A stretch of DNA of 64,000 bases, from NCBI GenBank assembly GCA_963843685.1, contig CAWJLO010000007.1, positions 1-64,000 of the forward strand, written 5' to 3'. The position numbers and the translations under genes are program-made. Position 1 is the stretch's first letter, and every line of letters starts with the position of its first letter. This DNA comes from DASQHL01 sp963843685. GTDB taxonomy: Bacteria; Chloroflexota; Dehalococcoidia; DSTF01; JACRBR01. Below the pieces are notes generated by a model. That model saw nothing but the letters and a program-made list of their open reading frames with translations, made no database searches and had not been told where the DNA came from. Shown here one piece after another: positions 35,392 to 44,074 of this stretch.

Positions 35392-35461
35392 GTGACACGA
35401 AACGCTTGGACATCCGGCCGACGCTGTCGATGATACGACCAGTCAGCAAGAACACACGTTC
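35392..35461 (+). promoter_or_regulatory. Shared 18-bp motif and LexA box before phage-derived locus B
   Basis: GTGACACGAAACGCTTGG (35392-35409) is identical to the sequence before locus A. The dyad GAACACACGTTC (35450-35461) fits the GAACRNRYGTTC LexA core. Spacing between the two differs from locus A (40 against 9 bp), and no clear -10 is visible, so the exact promoter is uncertain. The LexA site ends 26 bp before the preferred start codon. Confidence 0.6.
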
Positions 35462-35487
35462 TCATGTCAACCGACGGGGAGTCACGG

Positions 35488-36471
35488 ATGTCACCGGATG
35501 CCAGCACGGGCGTGGGCGGAAGAGGAGCTAACACACCAGCCCGACCAGCGCAGCCCGCGCAGCCGGACGGCGGCCGCGGACGTCGCCGGCGTCGCAGCTC
35601 CGGCGGCGCCCTCATCCAGGGGCCGGCGCCCGTCGCGCCACCGTCGAACCCCTACATCGCGACGCGCCGCCCGGGGTGCGGCGCCGAGATCTTCCTGCCG
35701 TCGGCCGGCGGCGCCGCCGTCATGGCCGGCAGCACACCGCACGGCACGCCAGGCGCGTGGACAGCGCTCGGCACGCCGGCCAACGACCTGTACCTCACGC
35801 GGCTCTACGCGCGCCGCGACAACGTCTACTCGATCTTCGGCGGCGTCGCCGTCGAGTACGGCTACGGCGCCGGCCCGACGTCCATCGACATCGTGCGCGC
35901 CGACCGGCGTCATCCTCGACCCGAGCGGCGACGACGTCGGCTACCCGTGGATCGACCTGCCGACCTTCAACACGAAGGTCCCGGCAGGCCAGTCGCTGCA
36001 GGCGCGCGTCAACGAGAACGCGCCCGCGGCGAACTGGCGCGTGATGGCCGCCGGCTGGGACACCGCCGTCCCGACGTTCACGACACTCAACGTCGACAAG
36101 CCGGCCGGCGCCGGGCGCTACTACCCCGCGAACTACCACCTCAGCGGCCTCACGAGCCTCGCCGGCATCATGCCCGCGTTCGGCGCCTGGGCGCTCGTCG
36201 TCGACCCCGCGCCCAACGACATGCTCGTCACCGAGATCCTGAACGGCATCAACGGCGCCGCGCTGACCGTGACCGGCGTCGCGATTCAGATCGGCATCGG
36301 CGCGGCAGGGAGCGAGGTGCCCGTCGTGACCGACCATCGCCGGCCGCGGCAACAGCATGGCCCTCATCTGGCCGCCCGTGTGGGTGCTGGCCGGCGAGCG
36401 CGTGTCGCTGCGCACGTCCTATCGCCGCCGGCATCAACCAGGGCTATTACGTGAAGGTCATCGACCTGTGA
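35488..36471 (+). CDS. Virion-like protein of locus B (three frameshifts as read)
   Basis: Start ATG 35488 with GGGGAG 5 nt upstream (ATG 35464 is an alternative, touching the LexA box). N-terminal basic segment (RGRRRRRSSGG), then beta-rich text PGAWTALGTPANDLYLTRLY, YGYGAGPTSIDIV. Shifts near 35906, 36340 and 36420 lead to GVILDPSGDDVGYPWIDLP, AFGAWALVVDPAPNDMLVTE, MALIWPPVWVLAGERVSLRT and NQGYYVKVIDL. It could be a capsid-decoration, neck or tail protein. I cannot assign it, but each segment stays coding-like. Confidence 0.55.
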   Translation: MSPDASTGVGGRGANTPARPAQPAQPDGGRGRRRRRSSGGALIQGPAPVAPPSNPYIATRRPGCGAEIFLPSAGGAAVMAGSTPHGTPGAWTALGTPANDLYLTRLYARRDNVYSIFGGVAVEYGYGAGPTSIDIVRADRRHPRPERRRRRLPVDRPADLQHEGPGRPVAAGARQRERARGELARDGRRLGHRRPDVHDTQRRQAGRRRALLPRELPPQRPHEPRRHHARVRRLGARRRPRAQRHARHRDPERHQRRRADRDRRRDSDRHRRGRERGARRDRPSPAAATAWPSSGRPCGCWPASACRCARPIAAGINQGYYVKVIDL

Positions 36472-36484
36472 GGGAGCTCCGACC

Positions 36485-37126
36485 ATGACCACGACACTGA
36501 CGCAGTTTCGCGACGCGCTCCGCCAGGACCTGCACGACGAGGACGCGCTCGCCTACCGCTGGACCGACGACGTGCTCGACCGCCACATCGCGCGCGCCGT
36601 CAACGAGTACAGCCTGCACGCGCCGCTCGAACAGAAGACGACGCTGGCCACCGTCGCCGACTCGCGCGACATCGACGTCAGCGGCCTCACCAACGTCATC
36701 GAGATCGAGGGCGTCGAGTGGCCCGTCGGCGAGTTTCCGCCGACGCGCGTCGGCTGGTCGCAGTGGGAGGACACCATCACGCTCGACGTCGTGGCCGCGC
36801 CGTCCGCCGTGGAGGACATCAACGTGTACTGGACGACGCTGCACACGCTGGACGGCAGCGGCACCACCATCCCGCTCGCCCATCAGCCGCTCGTCGCCGA
36901 CGGCGCCGCCGGCTACGCCGCGCTCGACTGGACGTCGTACGCAGCGAACCGGCTCAACACCGGAGGCGACGACGTCTGGGGCCGATACAAGGCGTTCGCC
37001 GAGGAGCGGCTGCGCACGTTCCGCGCCGAGCTCCGGCGCATCGGCCGCAACAACGCCGTGCGCGTCCGCCAGCTCTACAGCACCGACGCGCCGTCGGTGT
37101 TCGAACAGAGGCGGGTGAAGTACTGA
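36485..37126 (+). CDS. Phage head-tail connector-like protein
   Basis: 213 aa, intact, with GGGAG before ATG 36485. The N-terminus FRDALRQDLHDEDALAYRWTDDVLDRHIARAVNEYS is the helical pattern of gp6/adaptor proteins that dock to the portal. A beta segment (VIEIEGVEWPVGEFPPTRVG) and a C-terminal helix with many Arg (FRAELRRIGRNNAVRVRQLY) follow. It lies 13 bp after the preceding gene and 32 bp before the tail-like gene. Confidence 0.65.
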   Translation: MTTTLTQFRDALRQDLHDEDALAYRWTDDVLDRHIARAVNEYSLHAPLEQKTTLATVADSRDIDVSGLTNVIEIEGVEWPVGEFPPTRVGWSQWEDTITLDVVAAPSAVEDINVYWTTLHTLDGSGTTIPLAHQPLVADGAAGYAALDWTSYAANRLNTGGDDVWGRYKAFAEERLRTFRAELRRIGRNNAVRVRQLYSTDAPSVFEQRRVKY

Positions 37127-37158
37127 CCTACCTCGCCGGTATATGAGGAGCTAAGGAA

Positions 37159-39346
37159 GTGCGGTCGCTCAGCTCGACCCTGGAAGCAGCGCAGCAGAGC
37201 GCGAGCACCGAGCCCTACGTGCAGGTGCTCGCGGAGAACAGCGTGAGCGGCCTGCGCCGCCTCGAGTACACCATCCTCGACCAGACCGCGCAGACCGTCG
37301 CATCGCACGACGCGGCCGTCGCCGGCGACGGATCCGTGCAGCGCGTCAGATCCGACGGCGCCGGCACCGTCTACGTCCAGCGCCTCGCGACGCCGAGCAC
37401 CGGACCGTACGGCGCGTGGGGCAACCTCGGCGGCGGCAAGGGGAACGTCGTCGCGTGCGCCGCCAACGGCAACCGCGTCATCATCGTCTACGTCGACGCC
37501 GCCGGCACGGGCGTCAAGATGCGGGAGAGCATCAACTACGGCGTGACGTTCGCGGCCGAGGTGGCCGTCGCCACCGCGGCCGCCGCCGTCGTCGACCTGG
37601 CCGTCGCGTACAAGAACAGCCAGCGGCGACCACGCGATCGCATGGGTCACGGCCACGCAGCTCTACGTCATCAAGCGCACGGCCGGCGTGTACGGTGCGA
37701 CCAGCTCGTCGGCCGTCACCGTCAGCGCGCTCAACGGCGTCGCCATGTGCTACGTCTTCGACTACGCCATCCTCGTGACCGGCGTCGAGGCGACGACGCT
37801 GAGGCGCACGTTGTGGGGCATCACGTACGGCGACGGCTTCGACAGCCCCGTCGGCGTCTGGACCTCGCTGCTCGTGCAGCAGCAGGCCGAGAGCGACAGC
37901 AGCGTCGCGTACAGCGCGCCGAGCCTCGCCTACCTCGACACGTACCGGATCACGTGGCTGGAGGCGGACACGTTCGTCGGCGGCAACACGCGGGTCTATC
38001 GTTCGTCGCTCAACCCGCAGAACGGATGGATCGCCGGCGCCAACCTCGTGCGCGCGCCCGTGCCCGGTGAGCTACGGCGGCAGCGCAGGGCCTCGCCGTG
38101 TGCGGCGACGCCGACTACGCCTACGAGTGCGCGCCCAACTACATCAGCCAGGCCGCGGCCGCGCAGCTGCAGCTCGACGTCAGCGCCGACGTGACCGCCG
38201 TCGATATCGAGGAGCTGAGGACCACGACGCGCGGCTACGTGGAGCTCGACAACACCGCCGGCACGTACGCCGGCCCGCCCGCGCTGCTCTCCGTCGGCAA
38301 CCTCATCGGCATCCGCTGGGGCTATCGGACGTCGGCCGGCAACGAGTCGTCGCGCATGCCCGACGTCTGGATAACGGCGTACGAGTACCGACGACAGGGC
38401 GGCGTCTCCATGCTCCGGCTCTACGTTGAGGGAGCGTGGGACGTCCTCCGGCGATCGCGCCAGCGCACGACCATCGTCCACACCGGCAGCGACGCCTACA
38501 GCGCGATCCTCACGCGCATCTTCTCGCGCGCCGGCATGGCGCTCGCCGCCGGCGGCGGCAGCACGCGCGCCACGACCATCACGCCGCAGTTCACCATCGC
38601 GCCGGCGACGTCGGGCCACGAGGCAGCGCAGCAGGCCCTCGCCTTCCTCGCCGACAAGATCGTCCTCGGGCCGGCGACGCAGGCGACGCTCATCGAGCCG
38701 CTGGCCACCGACGCATCGACCTACACCTACGGCCTCGACCATCCCGTCAGCTCGTTGCAGCTGCGGGGCGAGGCGCCGCCCGTCAGCGAGGCGCAGGCGT
38801 TCGGCGCCGGCGCCTTCGGAGAGGCGATCGACTTCGACGTCGCCCAGGTCATGACGGCGAGCCGCGACCAGCAGCGCGACCTCACGTCAGCGCCAGCGGC
38901 GCCACCGCCGCGGCGACCGCGGCCGCGCACCTTCGCCGTCGCGCGCTCGACGCGCCCGCCGGCCGCATCGTGTGCCCGCCCAACGTCGCGCAGGAGCTGC
39001 ACGACGCCGTCGACTTCACCGACACGCTCATCAACGCAGCAGCGTCAAGCGCCGCGTGCGCGGGCTGCGCTGGCGCTACGACAAGCACGCCGCCGTGTAC
39101 GAGCAGGCGATAGAGCTGGGGGCCGCGTGTTTGACCGAGCTGCACCAGGGCGTCATCAAAGTCTGGACGCCCGGCACCTACACCGCCGACGTGCAGCTCA
39201 CCGGATCGCTGCAGCTGTGGCTCAAGAGCGTACCCGTGGCGAGGGACATCGCCGGCGCCGAGATGGTCGTCGGCCGCAAGGTGTGCGTCGCGCTCTTCGA
39301 TCCGAGCAACCCGAACGACGCCGCCGTCCTCGCCGTCTGGACCTGA
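37159..39346 (+). CDS. Large tail/fibre-like protein of locus B (about five frameshifts as read)
   Basis: GTG 37159 with GAGGAG upstream. The path through shifts near 37622, 38068, 38090, 38890 and 39035 gives ~730 aa. The first half is WD/beta-propeller-like (QRLATPSTGPYGAWGNLGGG, RTLWGITYGDGFDSPVGVWT). The second half resembles baseplate-hub or tail-associated proteins (TAYEYRRQGGVSMLRLYVEG, SAILTRIFSRAGMALAAGGG, VCPPNVAQELHDAVDFTDTL). There are no nonsense codons outside the shifts. It is the last gene of locus B. Confidence 0.5.
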
Positions 39347-39472
39347 CCGGCGGCGTGGGCGGCGTCTACTGCCACAACTGCGACGTCGCGCCCGTCGTCA
39401 CCGGGGACGTCCGCGCGAACCAGGTCGGGCCCCGATGGGGAGTCGGCGTCCGGCGTGCGATAATCCCTCGTC

Positions 39473-39859
39473 ATGGACACACCACAACCCGCTCCCACCT
39501 TCCAGATCGCGACCATAAACATGGACTGCGCGGACGCGCAGGCGATGGCCGACTTCTACGGCCGCCTCCTCGGCTGGCCGATCACGTATCGCAACGACGA
39601 CTTCATCCTCATGGAGAACCCGGACGGCGGCACCGGGGTCTCCTTCCAGGAGGAGCCGTGGTATCAGCCCCCCGTCTGGCCCGAACAGCCCGGCCAGCTC
39701 ACCAAGATGATCCACCTCGACATCAAGGTGGACGATCTCGACGCGGCCGTCGCGCACGCCCTCGCCGCCGGCGGCCGCCTCGCCGGACACCAGCCCCGCC
39801 CGGACCTCCGCATCGTCCTCGATCCCGCCGGCCATCCCCTCTGCCTCGGCGTGGAATAG
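39473..39859 (+). CDS. Glyoxalase-like (VOC) protein
   Basis: 128 aa: IATINMDCADAQAMADFYGRLLGWPITYRN then DDFILMENPDGGTGVSFQEE and a second half KMIHLDIKVDDLDAAVAHALAAGGRL...RIVLDPAGHPLCL. A single-module VOC protein related to the actinobacterial 'glyoxalase-like domain' group. Substrate unknown. Confidence 0.85.
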   Translation: MDTPQPAPTFQIATINMDCADAQAMADFYGRLLGWPITYRNDDFILMENPDGGTGVSFQEEPWYQPPVWPEQPGQLTKMIHLDIKVDDLDAAVAHALAAGGRLAGHQPRPDLRIVLDPAGHPLCLGVE

Positions 39860-39973
39860 GCCCCGGCTCAGCACCGCACGCGACGCGTTCGGGGCCGTCG
39901 CCGGATGAACCAGGAAGATCTGGGTCATCTGTGGATGAACCCGTCCCCCTGATGACGCGCGGCCAGTGCTAGC

Positions 39974-40864
39974 ATGCCCGCGATGATCGAACGCGACCTC
40001 CCCGCCCCCTCCCTCCGCATCGGCCCCACGGAGTTTGTCTGGGGCGCCCGCACCTACGTCATGGGCGTGATCAACGTCTCCCCGGACTCCTTCTCCGGCG
40101 ACGGCCTCTCGCGCGTCGATGACGCCGTCGAGCGCGCGCGCCGCTTCGTCGCGGAGGGCGCCGACATCCTCGACGTCGGCGGCCAGTCGACCCGCCCCGG
40201 CGCCGAAAAGACCGAGGCCGGCTTCGACGAGATCACGCCGGACGAAGAGATCGGCCGCGTCGTACCCGTCATCGAGCGCATCCGCGCAGAGCTGCCCGAC
40301 GTACCGGTCAGCATCGACACGTACAAGCCGGACGTCGCGCGCGCCGCCGTTGGAGCCGGCGCGCATCTGCTCAACGACATCTACGGCTTCCGCCGCGGCC
40401 CCATGCTGGCGCGCATCGCCGCCGATGAGGGCCTCCCCGTCGTGCTGATGCACAACCAGCGCGGCCGCGCCCCGGGCGACGTGATCGGCCGCATCACGGA
40501 GGGTCTGCGCGAGTCGGTCCACGTCGCCGATGAGCACGGCGTCCCGCGCGCGCACCTCATCGCCGACCCCGGCTTCGGTTTTGGCTGGACGCCGCAGCAG
40601 AACATCGAACTGCTGCGGCGGCTGCCGGAGCTGGCGGCCCTCCGCCTCCCGCTGCTGATCGGCACCTCGCGAAAGTCGACCATCGGCGCTGTGCTCGGCG
40701 GCGCGCCGGTCGAGGATCGAATCTTCGGCACGGCGGCCACCGTCGCGCTCTCCGTCGCCGGCGGCGCCGACATCGTCCGCGTCCACGACGTCGCCGCCAT
40801 GAAGCACGTGACCCTCCTCGCCGACGCCGTCGTCCGCGGCTACCCCCGCGAGGGAGCGCAATGA
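39974..40864 (+). CDS. folP: Dihydropteroate synthase
   Basis: 296 aa (ATG 39974 or 39983). The pterin-site motif MGVINVSPDSFSGDGL, DILDVGGQSTRPGA, VSIDTYKPDVARAA, LLNDIYGF, LIADPGFGFGWTPQQN and LIGTSRKSTIG cover the family signatures. It joins the pterin to p-aminobenzoate in folate synthesis. folK follows 604 bp later with three hairpin repeats in between; no folB was seen. Confidence 0.95.
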   Translation: MPAMIERDLPAPSLRIGPTEFVWGARTYVMGVINVSPDSFSGDGLSRVDDAVERARRFVAEGADILDVGGQSTRPGAEKTEAGFDEITPDEEIGRVVPVIERIRAELPDVPVSIDTYKPDVARAAVGAGAHLLNDIYGFRRGPMLARIAADEGLPVVLMHNQRGRAPGDVIGRITEGLRESVHVADEHGVPRAHLIADPGFGFGWTPQQNIELLRRLPELAALRLPLLIGTSRKSTIGAVLGGAPVEDRIFGTAATVALSVAGGADIVRVHDVAAMKHVTLLADAVVRGYPREGAQ

Positions 40865-40891
40865 CGCGCCTCGCACGAGCGCAGGCGAAGC

Positions 40892-41003
40892 GGGAGTGCA
40901 GAGAGCGCAGCGCCCTCTGCCCGGGGGCTCCGGGTGGTGTCCCCCCGGAACAATCACTTCTGTTAAATCACCGGAGCAGCCCGCCGGGGATGCGCAGCCA
41001 CCC
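40892..41003 (+). repeat. Interspersed hairpin repeat, copy 9 (tail type b)
   Basis: Starts 28 bp after the folP stop. Hairpin 2 is imperfect (CCGGGTGGTGTCCCCCCGG). Tail b GGAGCAGCCCGCCGGGGATG then CGCAGCC. First of three in the folP-folK gap. Confidence 0.88.
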
Positions 41004-41087
41004 GCGGGAGCACAGCGCTCCCCTCAATCTTCGGACCAGCGGCGCGACACCGTGCCTCGTCAAGCGCAAGCGGCGGACCTCAGAAGC

Positions 41088-41204
41088 GGGAGTGCAGAGA
41101 GCGCAGCGCCCTCTGCCGGGGGGCTCCGGGGGGTGTCCCCCCGGAAACTCCACCATTCTCATTCAAGGTGATGCAGGGTACGCGCGAGCGGACACTGCAT
41201 CACC
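41088..41204 (+). repeat. Interspersed hairpin repeat, copy 10 (tail type a)
   Basis: Unlike its two neighbours it carries tail a (GGTGATGCAG / CTGCATCACC). Its ~85-bp 5' flank (AATCTTCGGACCAGCGGCGC and onwards) is repeated before copy 11, so the unit was duplicated together with its flank. Confidence 0.9.
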
Positions 41205-41342
41205 GCTCGCCGGACCCAGTGCGACAGATCACCGCCTGCCCGGCACGCGCAGCCACCCGCGGGAGCACAGCGCACCACTCAATCTTCGGACCACCGGCGC
41301 GACACCATGCCTCGTCGAGCGCAAGCGGCGGAACTCAGGAGC

Positions 41343-41453
41343 GGGAGTGCAGAGAGCGCAGCGCCCTCTGCCGGGGGGCTCCGGGGGGTGTCCCCCCGGA
41401 ACAACAACCTTATTACATCACCGGAGCAGCCCGACAGGGATGCGCAGCCACCC
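41343..41453 (+). repeat. Interspersed hairpin repeat, copy 11 (tail type b)
   Basis: Tail b GGAGCAGCCCGACAGGGATG then CGCAGCC; ends 15 bp before the folK start. The upstream flank 41259-41342 is ~90% identical by eye to 41001-41087 before copy 10, yet the tails differ. Confidence 0.9.
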
Positions 41454-41468
41454 CCGCGAGATCACGTG

Positions 41469-42005
41469 ATGGCTCGCCAATCGCCCCGCGTCTTCCTCGG
41501 CCTCGGCGCCAACGTCGGCAACCGCCGCGAGAACCTCCGCATGGCCCTCCGCTACCTCGCCGATCGCGGCTGCACCGTCGTCGCCGTCTCCTCGCTCTAC
41601 CGCTCCGAGGCGGTCGTGCCGGAAGGCGCCGACCCCGGCCCCGACTACTTCAACGCCGCCTGCGAGATCGCCACCGACCTCCCCCCGCACGACCTCCTCG
41701 CCGTCCTCAAGCAGATCGAACACGACATCGGCCGCCGCCCCTCCCCGCGCTGGTCCGCCCGCCCCGTCGACATCGACATCCTCCTCTACGGCGACCAGCG
41801 CATCGACACGCCCGACCTCACCGTCCCCCACCCCCTGATCCTCGAGCGGAACTTCGTCGTGGCCCCCCTGGCAGAGCTCGCCAGCGACGTCCCCCACCCC
41901 GCCCTCGCGAAGACCATCGGAGAGCTCGCCGAAGACACAGACTTCGCCGGCCTGGAGCACCTCGAAGACCCCGCTTGGGCCACCTCTCCCATCGCCGCGA
42001 CATAA
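41469..42005 (+). CDS. folK: 6-hydroxymethyl-7,8-dihydropterin pyrophosphokinase
   Basis: 178 aa from ATG 41469. HPPK signatures: FLGLGANVGNRRENLRMAL, VSSLYRSEAV, DYFNAACEI, the substrate/ATP loop IGRRPSPRWSARPVDIDILLYG, and VPHPLILERNFVVAPLAELA. It makes the folP substrate. The upstream part of the same frame is repeat DNA and is not translated in my reading. Confidence 0.95.
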   Translation: MARQSPRVFLGLGANVGNRRENLRMALRYLADRGCTVVAVSSLYRSEAVVPEGADPGPDYFNAACEIATDLPPHDLLAVLKQIEHDIGRRPSPRWSARPVDIDILLYGDQRIDTPDLTVPHPLILERNFVVAPLAELASDVPHPALAKTIGELAEDTDFAGLEHLEDPAWATSPIAAT

Positions 42006-42170
42006 CAACACCGCCCACGCTCACCCTGATCGAAGCGCGCGAAAACCGTGGGAATTTAATCCCGTCCGGTTGACTGCTTATGGCTTCAGCCTCGCCCCAC
42101 CCGTTCCTAGAATGCGCCCACGTTCCGGTGTGGTGCCTTCCCCGTTCTAGCTGACTGAGACAACCGCAGA

Positions 42171-43682
42171 GTGAAGTACCCGATCACCCTTACCGCGGAG
42201 GGCGCGTCCTTCCGTCGGCCGCGTGAAGCGGCCTCTCTCGCCCTCGCCGATGCCTGGCGCTTCTTCCTGCGCCACTGGGGCATCTTCGCGGTGCTCGCCA
42301 TCACCTTCGTCGTCCACGCCCCATCCCTCCGCTACTACTTCGATGGCGATGACTTCGTCGTCCTCGGCAACATCCACTACTCCGGCAGCGGCCGCTACAT
42401 GCTGGATACCGTGACGATGCACGACATCGTCCCCAGCTGGCGGCCGCTCATGGGCGTCGTCTACGCCGCCGAGTGGCGCGCCTTCGGCCTCAACCCCGTC
42501 GGCTGGCGCCTCGTCAACCTCGCCTTCCACCTCGGATCGCTCGCCGTGCTCTACGCGCTCGTCACGCGCGTGACACGCCGGCCCGCCGTCGGCGCCTTGT
42601 CGGCCCTCATCTTCGGCATCTCAGGCGCCCACTTCGACACCGTCACCTACATCACGGCGCTCCCGCACGTCATGGCCACCTTCTTCGTGCTCGCGTCGCT
42701 CCTCGCCATCATCTCCTACGCCCAGGACGGCGAGCGCAACCCCTGGGCGTTCTGGTCGTCCGTCGCGCTCTTCCTCCTCGCCTTCCTCTCGAACGAAGGC
42801 TCCTTCGTCTACGCCCCCGTCATCGTCGCTGCCTACGCGCTCTTCGCCCGCCGGTGGCTCCGCGCCCCGCAGCGCATGGTCCTCCACGCGTCGCCGTTTG
42901 TCGCCCTCGCCGCCGGCTGGCTCGCGTTCTACGAGAGCACCAGCTCACCTCAGCTCAAGTTCTCCGGCTACTACTGGGGCCCGCAGGTCTTCACCAACTA
43001 CGCGGTGTACCTCTCTTGGATGGCCTTCCCCGCTCACGCCATCCCGCACACCCCGGATGCGCTGCGCTGGGTGCTCGCCGCGATCGTCGCCGCCTTCGCG
43101 ATCCTGCTCGCCCTGCGCGGCCCGAACCTCGCGCGCGTCGCCGTGCTCGGCGTCGTGCTCGCGCTGCTGCCCTACGCGCCGGTTAAGATCTGGACCGCCT
43201 CACGCTACACCTACGGCGCCGTCGCCTTCTTCGCCCCCCTCGCCGCGATCACCGCCTACGCGATCTACGATCGCGTCCGCCGCGCCCACCGCTACCTGCG
43301 CGTCCCGGCGACCGCGCTCGGTCTCGCTCTCGTCGTCGTCGTCGCCTCGCTGTACGGCTGGCAGACGGTCGCCCAGTACCGGCGCTCCGGTCACGAGACC
43401 GATCGCTGGCTCTTGCTCGTCAACCAGCTCCGTGAAGCCAACCAGCAAGTCACTCCCGGCACGACGATCTGGATCGTCGACGGCCCCTGGACCAACCCCA
43501 TGGAGCAGTACACCTGGGTGCCGTCGGTCGCCCGCGCCCTCTACGGCGACGCCGCCGCATTCGACCTGCCTCGCGCGACCTACCGCAGCGATCCGCCGAA
43601 GCCCGGCCCGGCGCTCTACTATGAATGGACGCGGCAAGGCCTCCGCCCGATCCAGCCCGAGCAGGTGCGAGCCACCCCCTGA
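42171..43682 (+). CDS. GT-C-type membrane glycosyltransferase-like protein
   Basis: 503 aa from GTG 42171, about 11 TM helices. An acidic motif, YYFDGDDFVVL, lies in the first outside loop (residues ~58-68), as in GT39/GT83-type enzymes that use polyprenyl-phosphate sugars. Then SWRPLMGVVYAAEWRAFGLN and a soluble C-terminal domain with TTIWIVDGPWTNPMEQYTW. It probably transfers a sugar to a protein or lipid at the outer face of the membrane; the acceptor is unknown. Confidence 0.75.
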   Translation: MKYPITLTAEGASFRRPREAASLALADAWRFFLRHWGIFAVLAITFVVHAPSLRYYFDGDDFVVLGNIHYSGSGRYMLDTVTMHDIVPSWRPLMGVVYAAEWRAFGLNPVGWRLVNLAFHLGSLAVLYALVTRVTRRPAVGALSALIFGISGAHFDTVTYITALPHVMATFFVLASLLAIISYAQDGERNPWAFWSSVALFLLAFLSNEGSFVYAPVIVAAYALFARRWLRAPQRMVLHASPFVALAAGWLAFYESTSSPQLKFSGYYWGPQVFTNYAVYLSWMAFPAHAIPHTPDALRWVLAAIVAAFAILLALRGPNLARVAVLGVVLALLPYAPVKIWTASRYTYGAVAFFAPLAAITAYAIYDRVRRAHRYLRVPATALGLALVVVVASLYGWQTVAQYRRSGHETDRWLLLVNQLREANQQVTPGTTIWIVDGPWTNPMEQYTWVPSVARALYGDAAAFDLPRATYRSDPPKPGPALYYEWTRQGLRPIQPEQVRATP

Positions 43683-43754
43683 ACAACGCGGTTGCGCCCG
43701 TCCCCGCGCGGCGGCAAGCTGTCCCCGATCGAGCCAGAAAGGCGGGCCGTGACC

Positions 43755-44072
43755 ATGGTCGTCTCCACGCTCAAGCGCTACAGCTCCGTCCGCGATCCGG
43801 AGGACTTTGAGAAGCGAAAGCAGGCGCTCCTCGGCCGCCTGATGCCGTATCTGCAGCGGCAGCCGGGCTTCGTCTCGCACGAACTCCGCCGCGAGGGCGA
43901 CGACGGCTCGATGGTCGAGATCACGGCCTGGCGCACCATGGACGACTGCCGCGGATTCCTGCGCAACGGCGCCGCCGCCATGGCCGCCACGTGGCTCGAT
44001 GCCTTCCTGCCCACCGCGCCGTACCCGAACGGCAACTGGCAGCGCGAGACGGCCGAACAGCCGCAGCCGTAA
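43755..44072 (+). CDS. ABM-like small protein (dimeric alpha-beta barrel)
   Basis: 105 aa from ATG 43755 (MVVSTLKRYSSV). The segment PYLQRQPGFVSHELRREGDDGSMVEITAWRTMDDCRGFL is the usual ABM-fold pattern ('qPGFvsh.l' then 'w.s.e.~'). Stand-alone members can be monooxygenases or heme-handling proteins; no specific role can be called. It ends 2 bp before gdhA. Confidence 0.7.
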   Translation: MVVSTLKRYSSVRDPEDFEKRKQALLGRLMPYLQRQPGFVSHELRREGDDGSMVEITAWRTMDDCRGFLRNGAAAMAATWLDAFLPTAPYPNGNWQRETAEQPQP

Positions 44073-44074
44073 CG

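Noticed and set aside
40892..41453. CRISPR array in the three spaced repeats between folP and folK
   Set aside because: Units are over 100 bp, spacing is irregular, the 'spacers' are themselves duplicated flanks and tails, and no cas genes are present.
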